A stretch of 64,000 bases of DNA from Alphaproteobacteria bacterium (GCA_041396705.1 JAWKYB010000003.1:124001-188000), one strand, 5' to 3'. Numbered from the stretch's first letter, positions 38,494 to 48,236 are shown. Notes: generated by a model not told the origin, from the sequence alone. Numbers and translations are program-made.

Positions 38494-39426
38494 TCAGGCC
38501 CGCTCGGCCCCGTAATAGAGGGTGACGCTGTGCCGGGCCTCGGCGAAGAACAGCCAGCGCTCGATCAGGATGCCGGGCAGGGCGATCAGCGCGGCGCCGC
38601 CGGCCAGGATGCCGGTCGCGACCGGGTCGCCCACCGCGACGGCCACCACGACCAGCGCCAGCGGCACCGCGCCGCCGATCGCGACCGCCAGGACGCGCAG
38701 CCGGCGGGCATGGCGGCGGGCCACCGCGAAGCCCATCTCGCGCATCACGTAGTTCTCTTCCGTGTGCGGCGGCTCGATCTGCCGCACCGCGCCCAGGTGG
38801 CCGAGGCCGGTCGCGGTGCCCGGGTCGCTGACGCTGCGGCCGCGGTCCATCGCCCGCCAATAGGCCACCTTGACCGCCCAGGCCAGCAGCAGGGCGGCAA
38901 TCGCATTCCACCGGGCCCAGCCTTCGTCCAGCGCGAAGAAGCCGGCGAGCATCAGATAGAATAGGCTGCCGCTGGCCCAGGCGAACAGCAGGTACAGCAC
39001 CGGCACGTAGCCGTTGTGCCAGTGCCGCACCGGCCGCAGCGAGGCGTAGATCATGCCGGTGCAGGCGACCGTCAGCGCGGCACAGGCGGCCGCGACCAGG
39101 CCCAGCCAGACCGGCGTCGGCGCCGGCGCGAACAGCCACACCACGGCATAGGCGATCATCGGCGCGAAGGTGACCAGCGCCATCACGCCCTCGCGCGACA
39201 GCCACGAGGTGCGCCATTGGCTCAGCGCCCGCCAGGCCCGCTCCGGATGGCCGAGGTGGAAGGTGGAGGCGACCAGCCCGGCCAGGCTCAGTGCGGCCGC
39301 CAGCAGCAGGCCGGCAAGCCCCGGCCCCCAGTCGGCGGTCATGCGGCCGAGGCCGAGCAGGGCGAGCAGCCCGTAGCCGGCGCCCGACGTCGTGGTGAAC
39401 AGGATGACGGACAGCGCCGGGTGCAT
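38494..39426 (-). CDS. soeC: DmsC/SoeC-like membrane anchor of molybdoenzyme
   Basis: 310 residues with about eight membrane spans, the length and start (MHPALSVILFTTTSGAGYGL) of the DmsC-type quinone-reactive anchors. STFHLGHPERAWRALSQWRTSWLSRE is cut here to its key parts: STFHLGHPERA and WRTSWLSRE, a family signature around the quinol site, and HWHNGYVPVLYLLFAW follows. It would anchor the SoeA/SoeB-like subunits to the inner membrane and pass electrons to or from quinone. It is the last gene of the three-gene operon. Confidence 0.85.
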   Translation of the reverse strand: MHPALSVILFTTTSGAGYGLLALLGLGRMTADWGPGLAGLLLAAALSLAGLVASTFHLGHPERAWRALSQWRTSWLSREGVMALVTFAPMIAYAVVWLFAPAPTPVWLGLVAAACAALTVACTGMIYASLRPVRHWHNGYVPVLYLLFAWASGSLFYLMLAGFFALDEGWARWNAIAALLLAWAVKVAYWRAMDRGRSVSDPGTATGLGHLGAVRQIEPPHTEENYVMREMGFAVARRHARRLRVLAVAIGGAVPLALVVVAVAVGDPVATGILAGGAALIALPGILIERWLFFAEARHSVTLYYGAERA

Positions 39427-39428
39427 GG

Positions 39429-40169
39429 TCAGCCCAACGCCGCCAGCGCCCGGTCGAGCCAGCCGAGCAGGCCGCCCGGCTGCGGCGCGGCGGGCTCGGA
39501 CGGCGGGGCGGCCGGCTCGACGGCGGCGCGCGGCCGCGGCGGCAGGTATTTGTTGGTCGGCCGGCAGCCCAGCTCCGGCATCAGGTCATAGCCGTTGCGC
39601 GCGCGCACCAGCCGCGACACCTCCGACTGCGGGTCGGCGAAGTCGCCGAAATGCCGTGCCGAGGTCGGGCAGGCGTTGACGCAGGCCGGCCGGCGATCCG
39701 CCTCCGGAATCGTGTCGTTGTAAATGCGGTCGACGCACAGGGTGCACTTCTTCATAACGCCGCCGGCATAGTCCATCTCCCGCGCGCCGTAGGGGCAGGC
39801 CCAGGCGCACAGGCCGCAGCCGATGCAGCGGTCCTCGTCGACCAGCACGATCCCGTCCTCGGCGCGCTTGTAAGACGCGCCGGTCGGACACACGGTCACG
39901 CAGGGTGCGGTGTCGCAATGCAGGCACGAGCGCGGGAAATGCACCGTCTGGCTGCCGGCGCCGGTGTCGACCTCGTAGCCGTGCACGCGATTGAGGAAGG
40001 CGCCGACCGGATGGGCGCCATAGGGGTCCATGTCGGACAGCGGCGCGGGGTGGCCGCCGGTGTTCCACTCCTTGCAGCTGGTCACGCAGGCCTGGCAGCC
40101 GACGCAGACGTCGAGGTCGATGACGAGACCGAGCCGCTTCGGCGGCGGCGCGTCGGGCAGGGCGGTCAT
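39429..40169 (-). CDS. soeB: Four-cluster ferredoxin subunit of molybdoenzyme
   Basis: 246 residues. Four Cys groups for [4Fe-4S] clusters: CVGCQACVTSCKEWN, CLHCDTAPCVTVCPTGA, CIGCGLCAWACPYGA and KCTLCVDRI with ACVNACPTSA. This is the DmsB/PsrB/SoeB electron-transfer subunit. A Pro/Ala-rich tail (~35 residues) follows the last domain. The start overlaps the end of the catalytic subunit gene by four bases (ATGA); the anchor gene follows directly. Confidence 0.9.
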   Translation of the reverse strand: MTALPDAPPPKRLGLVIDLDVCVGCQACVTSCKEWNTGGHPAPLSDMDPYGAHPVGAFLNRVHGYEVDTGAGSQTVHFPRSCLHCDTAPCVTVCPTGASYKRAEDGIVLVDEDRCIGCGLCAWACPYGAREMDYAGGVMKKCTLCVDRIYNDTIPEADRRPACVNACPTSARHFGDFADPQSEVSRLVRARNGYDLMPELGCRPTNKYLPPRPRAAVEPAAPPSEPAAPQPGGLLGWLDRALAALG

Positions 40170-43067
40170 CGCGGTCGTCCCTTCAGGCCGGGAACCAGGC
40201 TTCGCCAGTCGACCCGCGACTGCGCTCGCTGGCTGAATTCGGAACCGTAGCGCAGGGCGTCACGCGTCTGCGGTTCCCGCTCCTCCGCGGTCTCCGCAGC
40301 CGGCGGATCGATGCGCCGGATGGCGACGCGCAGGTCGTACCAGGCTGCCTGGCCGGTCAGCGGATCGGCGGCGGCATAGCGGCGGCCGTCCGCGTGCGCC
40401 GGCAGCAGTTCGTCGATCAGGTGGTTGAGCAGGAAGCCCTTGGTCGCTTCCGGTGCGTCGGGGTCGAGGCCCCAGGCGCCGGCCTTCTTGCCGATCGCGT
40501 TCCAGGTCCAGACGGTGCGCGCGTTGACCCCGCGCATCACGCGGACCTGCGCGCGGATCGCGCCATGGCGGCTCGACAGCTCCGCCCAGTCGTCGTCGGC
40601 GAGGCCGGCCTCCGCGGCCACGCCGACCGGCACATACAGCCGGTTGCGGGCATGGATCTGGCGCAACCAGGCGTTCTGCGAACCCCAGCTGTGGTACATC
40701 GCCATCGGCCGCTGGGTGACCGCGTGCAGGCCGAAGGCGCTGTCGTCGTTGACCTCGTCCTCCAGCGGCGGATACCAGAACGGCAGCGGGTCGAAGAAAC
40801 GGGCGATCCGGGCGCGCTCGCCCTCGGGCGGCTGCACCGGGCCGTGGCCTTCGGCGGCCAGCCGGAACTTTGCAGCGGCTCGCTGTACAGCTGGATGGTC
40901 ACCGGCTCGGCCTCGGGATGAACCCCATGCGCGCCGCATAGGCGAGATAGGCCGGGTTGCCGTGCTTGAAGAAGCGCTGCTCCGGCGCGATCTCGTCCTT
41001 CCAGAAGCAGCCGTTGGCGATGTAGCGCTCGAGCTGGTTCGGGTTCGGCGCGCCCTGGCCGTGACTGTCGCCGTCGGCGCCGCGCCAGCCGGCCAGCGGG
41101 CCGGTACCCGGCTTGCGCTCGTGGTTGGCGATGTAGTCGGCATAGCCGCCGGGATAGGCCGGGCTGCCATCCGCCTTGACCATGCCGGGCAGGCCGAGCC
41201 GCGCGCCGAGGTCCAGCAGCACGCTCTGGAACGGGCGCACGTCGCGGTCCGGCTGCAGCACCGGCTGGCGGATCGAGTCCGCCGGGCCGTCGGCGTCGCA
41301 GATCGGCCGGTCGAGCAGCGAGATGCAGTCCCACCGCTCCAGATAGGTGGTGTCGGGCAGCACGATGTCGGCATAGGCCACGGTCTCCGACAGGAAGGCG
41401 TCGGAATAGACCACGTGCGGGATGCGATACTCCCCGGTCTTCGGGTCGGTCGCGGTCAGGTGCTCGACCACGCCCTTGATGTTCATCGACGAGTTCCAGG
41501 CCATGTTGGCCATGAACATGAACAGGGTGTCGACCGGGTAGGGGTCGCCCTTGCCGGCGTTGGGGATGACCAGGTGCATCAGCCCGTGCAGGCCGAGCGG
41601 CGCCTCCCAGGAGAACGCCTTGTCCAGCCGGCACGGGCGTCCGTCCGCATCGACCAGCAGGTCCTCCGGCCCGCGCGGGAAGCCCAGCGGCATCCCCGGC
41701 AGCGGCGCGCCGGGCTTGACCTGGTCCGGCCTGCCGGCCGGCTGCGGCGCCGGCGGAATCGGCCGCGGGAACGGCGGCTTGTAGCGGAACCCGCCCGGCG
41801 CATCGATGCTGCCCAGCAGCACCTGCACCAAGTGCAGCGCGCGGCAGGTCTGGAAGCCGTTGGAATGGGCCGAGATGCCGCGCATGGCGTGCATCGCCAC
41901 CGGCCGGCCGACCATCCTTTCGTGGGTCTTGCCGGTCCAGTCGGTCCACGACTGGGCGATCGCGAAGTCCGAACCGAAGGCGGCGTCGGCGAGTTCGCGG
42001 GCGATGCGGCGGATGGTGCAGGCCTCGAGCCCGGTGCGGCCGGCGACCGCCTCCGGCGCATAGGCCGGGTCGAGGCAGCGGTCGGCGACCAGGGCGAAGG
42101 CGGGCCGTGCCGCGCGCCCGTCCGGCAGCGTGAAGCGTCCCTGCAGCGCCGCATCCATCGCCGCCTCGGCGTGCGGCAGGGCGGCGCTTGCGCGCCGGCT
42201 CCAGACCAGCGGGCGACCGTCGCCGTCGCGCGCGACCAGGCCGTGCTCTGCTCCGCCGGGGGCGTCGACCACCAGCCAGCCGGCATTGGTGAAGCGCAGC
42301 AGGTAGTCGACGTCGACGGAACCGGTGCGCAGCAGTTCCTGCGCCAGCGCCATGGCGAACAGGCCGTCGCTGCCCGGCGTGATGCCGAGCCATTCGTCGG
42401 CAATGGCGGAATAGCCCGTGCGCACGGGGTTGACCGAGACGACCTTGGCCCCGTTGCGCTTCATCCGCGACAGCCCGATCTTGATCGGGTTGCTGTCGTG
42501 GTCCTCGGCGACGCCGAACAGCAGCAGGTAGCGCGCACGCTCCCAGTCCGGTTCGCCGAACTCCCAGAACGAACCGCCGATGGAGTAGAGCCCGGCCGCC
42601 GCCATGTTGACCGAGCAGAACCCGCCATGGGCGGCGAAGTTCGGCGTGCCGAACTGCTGTGCCCACCAGCCGGTGAACGACTGGCTCTGGTCGCGCCCGG
42701 TGAAGAAGGCCAGCTTGCGCGGGTCGCTGCGGCGGATGTCGGCGAGCCAGCCGGTCACCGTCGTCAGCGCCTCGTCCCAGGAGATCTCCTCGAACTCGCC
42801 GGCGCCGCGCGGCCCGGTGCGCCGCAGGGGCGCGGTCAGCCGCGCCGGGGCGTGCTGGTGCATGATTCCGGCGGCGCCCTTCCCGCAGATCACGCCGCGG
42901 TTGACCGGATGGTCGCGGTTACCCTCGATGTAGCGCAGCCGCCCGTCCTGCAGGTGCACCTTGATGCCGCAGCGGCAGGCGCACATGTAGCAGGTCGTCG
43001 TCTTGACCGTGTCGCCGATCGGCGCATCCAGCGCGATCGGTCGAAGCTGTTCCCGCTTTTCGAACAA
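40166..43067 (-). CDS. soeA: Molybdopterin catalytic subunit, SoeA-like sulfite dehydrogenase; two frameshifts
   Basis: About 968 residues after repair. The N-terminus has no twin-arginine signal and goes straight to a [4Fe-4S] site, Cys26/29/33/61 (CYMCACRCGI ... GVICGKGAAG), then the bis-MGD domains (GRDQSQSFTGWW, AEDHDSNPIKIGLSRMKR, VNPVRTGYSAIADEW). The gene breaks near 40916 (a GG read as G) and 40872 (a base lost from an A-run); both flanks read sensibly (GFIP...EAEPVTIQLYSEPLQ...FRLAAEGHGPVQPP). Length, lack of export signal and gene order match SoeABC, which oxidises sulfite to sulfate on the cytoplasmic side. Polysulfide or thiosulfate reductases are alternatives. Confidence 0.75.
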
Positions 43068-43134
43068 GCCGTCGCCTCCCCGTCGCCCCTTTATCGGAGG
43101 CGGGAAGGGCGCCGGTCAATCCGCCCGGCCGGAA

Positions 43135-44061
43135 TCAGACGACGGTGAGAAACTCGGTCGCGGCGACCTGCTCCGGTGCCATCGTGCGCAACGGTGCGCC
43201 GGGAATGCGCAGGACGGCGCCGCCGCCGCCATATTCGGCGTGAACGCCGTAGTTGAACAGGGCGATGGTGCGGTCGTGATGACGGGGCTTGCCGGCGGTG
43301 TGCATGCCGGTGGTGTCCTCGATCACCACGTCGCCCGCCTTGCAGGTCAGCAGCCGCATGCGCTCGGCGCCCCAGTCGGCGACCACGCGGTCGCGCTCGA
43401 ACCGCGCGAACGGGTCGATACCGGCGGTGGCGCCGTTATGGCTGCCCAGCACGAACTCGTGCGCCGCATCGGGATCGTCGTCGCTGTCGGTCAGGAACAG
43501 CAGCGCCTTGCACATCTTGGTGCTGTTGCCGTCGACGTGGAACAGCTCGGTGTCGCAGCGCGGCAGGCCGTTGGCGAAGCTCTTGCGCATCTTGGCGTAG
43601 GTCAGCGCCGGCCAGCAGCCGAGATAGCAACCGACGATGCCGAGGATGCGGCGGTGCAGCGCGACGGTCAGCAGTTCCGGGAAGGTCATCAGCGGGTCGG
43701 CGATCTGCACCATGCTGGCGTGACGCCGCATGTAGTCCTCACCGCGCGCGACCTCCTCGGCGGTGAGCCGCGGCATCGCCTCGTAATCGTTCGGATCGGC
43801 GTCGGGCTCTACCCGCCGCGGCGCCAGAAGGCCGCGACCTGCGGCCGACAGCCGGTCGACACCGGCGCGCACCGAGGCGACCACTTCGGGCGCGAGCAGG
43901 CCGCGCAGCAGGGTGTAGCCGCGGCCGCGCAGTTCGCCCACCGCCTCGGCCTCGTCGACCTCGGCAGCGGCAAGCAGCGGCGCGAACCCGGCCAGCTGCG
44001 CCGCACGCGCGCCGACCGAGCTGTCGAACAGGGCGTCGGAGATGTTCAGCGGGTGTGCCAT
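43135..44061 (-). CDS. Phytanoyl-CoA dioxygenase (PhyH)-like enzyme
   Basis: 308 residues from ATG 44061, which overlaps the stop of the upstream epimerase gene by one base. Iron ligands His175 and Asp177 (LFHVDGNSTK) and a distal His near 254 (IEDTTGMHTAG) with Arg264 for 2-oxoglutarate form a plausible Fe(II)/2OG active site. DPDAAHEFVLGSHNGA is typical of the family. Such enzymes hydroxylate or halogenate small molecules. Coupling to the sugar epimerase suggests a tailoring step on a sugar or glycan, but no substrate can be named. It is the last gene of the minus-strand glycan cluster. Confidence 0.85.
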   Translation of the reverse strand: MAHPLNISDALFDSSVGARAAQLAGFAPLLAAAEVDEAEAVGELRGRGYTLLRGLLAPEVVASVRAGVDRLSAAGRGLLAPRRVEPDADPNDYEAMPRLTAEEVARGEDYMRRHASMVQIADPLMTFPELLTVALHRRILGIVGCYLGCWPALTYAKMRKSFANGLPRCDTELFHVDGNSTKMCKALLFLTDSDDDPDAAHEFVLGSHNGATAGIDPFARFERDRVVADWGAERMRLLTCKAGDVVIEDTTGMHTAGKPRHHDRTIALFNYGVHAEYGGGGAVLRIPGAPLRTMAPEQVAATEFLTVV

Positions 44062-45056
44062 CACGCCTCGGCGAAATAGTTCTGCTTGCTGAGATGTTCC
44101 GCCCGGTTGGTCCGGTACCACGCCCACGTCCGCGACAGCCCTTCCTCCAGGCTGACCGCCGGGTCGTAGCCGACCGTGGCACGGGCATGATCCAATTCCA
44201 TCACCCGGCGCGGGAAGCCGCCGGGCTTCGACGGATCGAACCGGGCGTTGAACGGGGTGACCCGCTGCAGGGTCTCGACCAGCTCGCGGATCGTCACGCC
44301 CCGCGGCCCGCCGATGTTGATGAAACCGTCGCCGGTGCCGCGCACGCAGGCCAGGATGATGCCGCGCGCGGCATCCTCGGCAAAGACGAAGTCGCGCACC
44401 GCGCTGCCGTCGCCCCAGATCTCCACCGGATCGTCGCCGCGCGCCACCTTGGCCATCAGCGTCGGGATTACCATGGCGTTGTCCGGGTCGAAATTGTCGC
44501 CCGGGCCGTAAACGTTGGACGGCCGTACCACGGCGAAGTTCCGCAGCCCGTACTGGATGCGATAGGCCTCGACCTGCATCTCGGCCATCCGCTTGGCCCA
44601 GCCGGGGAACATGTCCATCGGCGGCAGCGCCGGGTCGTGTTCGGCCTCGCGGAACACCTCGCCGGGGCTGTAGGCGCCGATCGAGCTGGTGTAGACGACG
44701 TGGTCAACGTTGTTGCGCCGCGCCGCTTCCAGCATGTTGGTGTTCATCATCAGCAGCGGCACGAAGAAGCTGGCCGGGCGCGACTGGGTCACCTTGACCG
44801 AGCCCTTGATGCCGGCGACGTGCAGCACCAGGTCCATGTCGGCGGTGAGGTCGAGGCACAGGCCGAGATCGCTGAGGTCGCCGTGGACGTAGCGGGCGCC
44901 GTGTACCGGCTGCAGCCGGTCGAGCGACACGCTGGTCACCTCCGCGCCGCCCTCCAGCAGCAGCCGCACCACCTCGCGGCCGATCATGCCGGTACCGCCG
45001 GTGACGAGTGCGCGCCGCCCTTCGATCGCGCGCAGGATATCCGCGGGCAGGCTCAT
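44061..45056 (-). CDS. NAD-dependent sugar epimerase/dehydratase A
   Basis: 331 residues, extended SDR: RRALVTGGTGMIGREVV, LVLHVAGIKGSVKVTQSR, VYTSSIGAYSPGEV, VRPSNVYGPGDNFDPDNA and VEIWGDGSAVRDFVF. Where the catalytic Tyr-x-x-x-Lys is expected, the sequence reads MFPGWAKRMAE: the Lys is there but the Tyr is not. The same substitution pattern recurs in two related genes of this cluster. It likely acts on an NDP-sugar, perhaps a GDP-activated one. It is translationally coupled to the dioxygenase gene. Confidence 0.87.
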   Translation of the reverse strand: MSLPADILRAIEGRRALVTGGTGMIGREVVRLLLEGGAEVTSVSLDRLQPVHGARYVHGDLSDLGLCLDLTADMDLVLHVAGIKGSVKVTQSRPASFFVPLLMMNTNMLEAARRNNVDHVVYTSSIGAYSPGEVFREAEHDPALPPMDMFPGWAKRMAEMQVEAYRIQYGLRNFAVVRPSNVYGPGDNFDPDNAMVIPTLMAKVARGDDPVEIWGDGSAVRDFVFAEDAARGIILACVRGTGDGFINIGGPRGVTIRELVETLQRVTPFNARFDPSKPGGFPRRVMELDHARATVGYDPAVSLEEGLSRTWAWYRTNRAEHLSKQNYFAEA

Positions 45057-45061
45057 CGCGG

Positions 45062-45829
45062 CTACTCGACGACGAAGTAGGAGACGCGCGAGGCGTGCGG
45101 GAAGCGCTTCAGGCGCACGGCGTTCAGGCCGAACACCTCCATCAGCGCCAGCGTCTCGCCGGGCGAGTCCGGATCGTTCAGCTCGTCGAAGCCCAGCACG
45201 CTGCCCTTGACCAGCCGCGGCCGGATCAGCTCCAGGCAGCGCTTGGTCGGCGCGTAGATGTCGAAGTCGAAATAGGCAAGGGAAACAATGGTTTGCGGGT
45301 TCTCGACGATGTACTTCTCCACCGTCTCGCAGGCATCGCCCTGGCACAGCATGGTCTTGCGGATGTGCGACAGCGGGTTGAGCTGCTCGTGGTGCGAGAG
45401 AATGGTTTCCAGCTCGCGCTGGTAGCCCGCCGTGGTCGCCAGCTTGCCCGGCTCCATCAGCGGCGAGCTGCCGTCCTCGGCCGCGACGCCGGGGAAGCCG
45501 GTGAAGGTGTCGAAGCCGACGATGCGGCGATGCCGGTTGAACGGCTCGTAGATGCCCCGGAAAGACGTGAACAGCGCCGCGTTCTGGCCCCAGCGGGTGC
45601 CGAAGTCGAACACCACGCCCTGCACGTCCAGGATCTGCCGGTACAGGAAGTCCATGAACAGGATGCGCGACAGGTTCTTCGCATCCAGGAACAGGCCCAG
45701 GTTGGCGAGCAGCTGGTCGTTCGGGATGGTGGTGTTCTTCAGGCTGTCGACCAGCCCGCCGCGGGATGCGGACTCGGCCTGGCTGGCCCAGGTCACGTCG
45801 GCGACGAGGTCGGCGTTGACGGCGTTCAT
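45062..45829 (-). CDS. TylF/macrocin-O-methyltransferase-like protein
   Basis: 255 residues. ILDVQGVVFDFGTRWGQNAA is the SAM-binding strand and loop (motif I, with FGTRWGQN in place of the usual GxGxG), IVGFDTFTGFPG motif II, and AYFDFDIYAPTKRCLELIRP the later acidic motif carrying metal ligands. This is the TylF family of metal-dependent sugar O-methyltransferases, also found in glycan clusters. It sits between the radical SAM gene and epimerase A. Sugar O-methylation is inferred. Confidence 0.8.
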   Translation of the reverse strand: MNAVNADLVADVTWASQAESASRGGLVDSLKNTTIPNDQLLANLGLFLDAKNLSRILFMDFLYRQILDVQGVVFDFGTRWGQNAALFTSFRGIYEPFNRHRRIVGFDTFTGFPGVAAEDGSSPLMEPGKLATTAGYQRELETILSHHEQLNPLSHIRKTMLCQGDACETVEKYIVENPQTIVSLAYFDFDIYAPTKRCLELIRPRLVKGSVLGFDELNDPDSPGETLALMEVFGLNAVRLKRFPHASRVSYFVVE

Positions 45830-45874
45830 GCGGTGGCTCCGTTTGCGCTGCCGAAGGGCTGTCGACGACGCGGC

Positions 45875-47176
45875 TCAGTAGATCATGTTGTGGTCGCGCA
45901 GATAGCCCTGCACGGTGCGGATGTTGTCGAGGATCTCCCGCCGCGACAGGGCCGGGCCGAACGGGCCGTCGGGCTCGTATTCGAACGGCAGCCCGACCTC
46001 CTCGTCGTCGCCGTAGCGGTAGATCAGGTGGGCATGGTGCTCGAGGCTCTGGTCGATCCAGCGGATGCCGTACTTCTCCGGCTCGGTGTGGAACGGCGAG
46101 CCCGGCACCGGGTCGAAACCCGACAGCGACACGAAATCGGGCTGCACCTCCTCGAGGAAGCGGACGGTCCGTTCCACCACGTGGCGGCTCTCGCCGGGCA
46201 GGCCGAAGATCAGGCAGACCTTGACCTTGATGCCGTGCTTCTTCAGCAGCTCGATGTAGCGCTTGTTGGCGTCGATGCTCTGCGACGGCTTGTTGGAGAT
46301 CTCCAGCACCCGGTCGCTGTCGACGCTCTCGATGCCGAGCGCGAGCTCCTTGCAGCCGCTCTGCGCCGCCAGTGCGATCGCCTCCTCCTTGCCCAGCGGC
46401 ACGGTCTGGCCGCGCCAGATCACGCCGGCCTCGCCGATGGCGCCGATATAGTCGCGCGCCTGCTTGAGGTTGACGGGCACGCAGACCTCGTCGCGCAGGT
46501 TGACGCCCTGGATGCCGTACTCGGCCTTGAGATAGGCCAGCTCGGCGGCGATCTGCGCGCCGGTGCGGTACTCGAACTTGCCGGGCGTGTTGTAGATGCA
46601 GAAGCGGCAGCGGAAGCTGCAGCCGCGCGAGAAATAGGCGCCGGTTCCCGGCGCCCCGCCGTGCTGGGCGAAGTGCAGGGTGTTGACGATCCGCTCCTTC
46701 GGCAGGAAACCGCGGCGGGCGTGGCCGTAGTCGCTGAACGGATGGGGGAGGGTGCCGCGATAGACCGGTTCCAGCCGGCCGGCCTGCCAGTCGGCGATGG
46801 CCTGCGCGATCTCGGGCTCTGCGGTGCCGGTGAACACCGTGTCGAAGATGCCGGCGCATTCGTCGGTCTTGTGGTCGACATGGGTGCCGCCGGCCATGTG
46901 CACCGACTTCGGATGCAGCATCTTCAGGCCGCGGGCCTGGGCATAGAGTTCAGGCGCGTCGGCAGATTTCATGATCCAGTAGAAATAGAGGTCGCACGCC
47001 GGCAGGTCGGCCGGATCCGGCACCTGGCCGTGCCCGCGCGTGTCGATGACCTGCACGCGGGCCTGCGGGAAGCGATCCTCGATCAGGGTCGCGTAGTAGA
47101 GCTCCCACAAAGGCTGCAGCTTGGTCGGGTTGGCCCAGTAGGACCACGAGGGAACGACCACACCGATTTCGAACAC
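45875..47176 (-). CDS. Radical SAM enzyme with B12-binding-like N-terminus
   Basis: 433 residues from GTG 47176 (GGAG six bases ahead). Residues ~1-130 are Rossmann-like and resemble cobalamin-binding domains of class B radical SAM enzymes, though no DxHxxG is seen. The radical SAM cluster is Cys186/190/193 (SRGCSFRCRFCIYN), followed by LRDEVCVPVN, GCKELALGIESVDSDRVLE and KVCLIFGLPGES, the standard barrel strands. Relatives are methyltransferases and mutases in antibiotic and glycan pathways. Here it is followed by a TylF-like methyltransferase, so C-methylation or rearrangement of a sugar is possible. A CtrA-like box lies 48 bases upstream. Confidence 0.85.
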   Translation of the reverse strand: MFEIGVVVPSWSYWANPTKLQPLWELYYATLIEDRFPQARVQVIDTRGHGQVPDPADLPACDLYFYWIMKSADAPELYAQARGLKMLHPKSVHMAGGTHVDHKTDECAGIFDTVFTGTAEPEIAQAIADWQAGRLEPVYRGTLPHPFSDYGHARRGFLPKERIVNTLHFAQHGGAPGTGAYFSRGCSFRCRFCIYNTPGKFEYRTGAQIAAELAYLKAEYGIQGVNLRDEVCVPVNLKQARDYIGAIGEAGVIWRGQTVPLGKEEAIALAAQSGCKELALGIESVDSDRVLEISNKPSQSIDANKRYIELLKKHGIKVKVCLIFGLPGESRHVVERTVRFLEEVQPDFVSLSGFDPVPGSPFHTEPEKYGIRWIDQSLEHHAHLIYRYGDDEEVGLPFEYEPDGPFGPALSRREILDNIRTVQGYLRDHNMIY

Positions 47177-47223
47177 GTCAGGCTCCAATCCGTTCCGCGT
47201 GCGCCGACACTGTTGGATCAAGG

Positions 47224-47239
47224 TTGAGTTAGGGTTAAC
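47224..47239 (-). promoter_or_regulatory. CtrA-like box upstream of radical SAM gene
   Basis: TTGA-GTTAGGG-TTAAC fits TTAA-N7-TTAAC with one mismatch. It lies 48 bases before the radical SAM start codon and overlaps the stop codon of the upstream epimerase gene. Confidence 0.4.
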
Positions 47240-48236
47240 CGGCGGTTTGCAGGCCCGCGCGATAGCCGCGCAGGGTGCGGGCCAGGCCGTCGTCCAGGCC
47301 GACCGCGGGCTCGAAGCCGAGCTCGGACCGCGCGCGCGCGACGTCGATGCGGCGGCGGGCGGCCGAGCCGGCGCGGTCGTAGCGGTGTGCGATCTCCGCG
47401 TCCGCGAAGCCGTCGGCGGCGATCAGGGCGTGCAGGATCTGCAGCACCGTCTGCGAGCGGCCGGCGCCGACGTTGTAGGCGCGGAAGCCGCCGCCTGCGC
47501 GGCGCAGCGCCAGCAGGGCCGCGCGGGCGACATCGTCGGCGTGGACCAGGTCGCGCTCGGCGCTGCCGTCGCCCCAGACCTCGATCGGCCGCTCGCGGGC
47601 GACGACCCGGCGCATCAGCGCGGGCAGGAAGTGCGCGTGGGCGTCGTCGAAGCGGTCGCCGTCGCCATAGACCATGCTGGGTCGCAGCGCCGTCACCTGC
47701 ATCGCATCCGCGCCGCCCGCGGCGCACAGGCGCGCCATCGCCTCGACATAGCGATAGGTCCAGCCGATGCCGCGCCAGGGCGTCGGCGGCTCGCCTGCCA
47801 GGAAGTCGTCCTCGCGGCTGGGCGCCTCGCTGTCCGGGTAGCCGGTGATGCTGCTCATCACCACCAGGTGGCGGCAGCCGGCGGCGACGGCGGCGCGCAT
47901 CACCCGGCATGCCATCGCCGCATTGGCGACCAGCGGGCCGACCGGATCGCGCGCCAGCACCGGCGCACTGGCGACGATCCCGGCACAGTGGATCGCGAAT
48001 TCGGCGCCGCCGATCGCCGCCTGGGCGGCTGCCGGATCGGTCAGGTCGGCCTGCGCCGCGTCGACGTTGTCCGGCATCGTGGCAGGGCGACGGCGGTGGA
48101 ACACGGCACGGACGGAAACGCCCGGCGCATCGGCCAGCCGCGCCAGCACATGCGAGCCGATCAGCCCGGCGGCGCCGGTCAGCACATAGCGACCGGGCGG
48201 GGGCGGGTCAGGCGGCGGAACGGCTGTGTCCGCCAT
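47235..48236 (-). CDS. NAD-dependent sugar epimerase/dehydratase B
   Basis: 333 residues, extended SDR related to epimerases A (44061-45056) and C (59605-60586): YVLTGAAGLIGSHVLARL, HCAGIVASAPVLA, VVMSSITGYPDSEAP, RPSMVYGDGDRFDDAH, IEVWGDGSAERDLVHADD. The Tyr-x-x-x-Lys position reads GIGWTYRYVEA, so both catalytic residues are altered. The start ATG 48236 overlaps the end of the aldo/keto reductase gene by 29 bases. It should act on an NDP-sugar, but loss of both residues leaves the chemistry uncertain. Confidence 0.85.
   Translation of the reverse strand: MADTAVPPPDPPPPGRYVLTGAAGLIGSHVLARLADAPGVSVRAVFHRRRPATMPDNVDAAQADLTDPAAAQAAIGGAEFAIHCAGIVASAPVLARDPVGPLVANAAMACRVMRAAVAAGCRHLVVMSSITGYPDSEAPSREDDFLAGEPPTPWRGIGWTYRYVEAMARLCAAGGADAMQVTALRPSMVYGDGDRFDDAHAHFLPALMRRVVARERPIEVWGDGSAERDLVHADDVARAALLALRRAGGGFRAYNVGAGRSQTVLQILHALIAADGFADAEIAHRYDRAGSAARRRIDVARARSELGFEPAVGLDDGLARTLRGYRAGLQTAG

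Noticed and set aside
40425..43148. 907-codon plus-strand open frame opposite the molybdoenzyme
   Set aside because: No recognisable domain; the minus strand encodes the iron-sulfur and molybdopterin motifs.
45008..47227. 739-codon plus-strand open frame opposite the radical SAM region
   Set aside because: Antisense shadow; the minus strand has CxxxCxxC and methyltransferase motifs.
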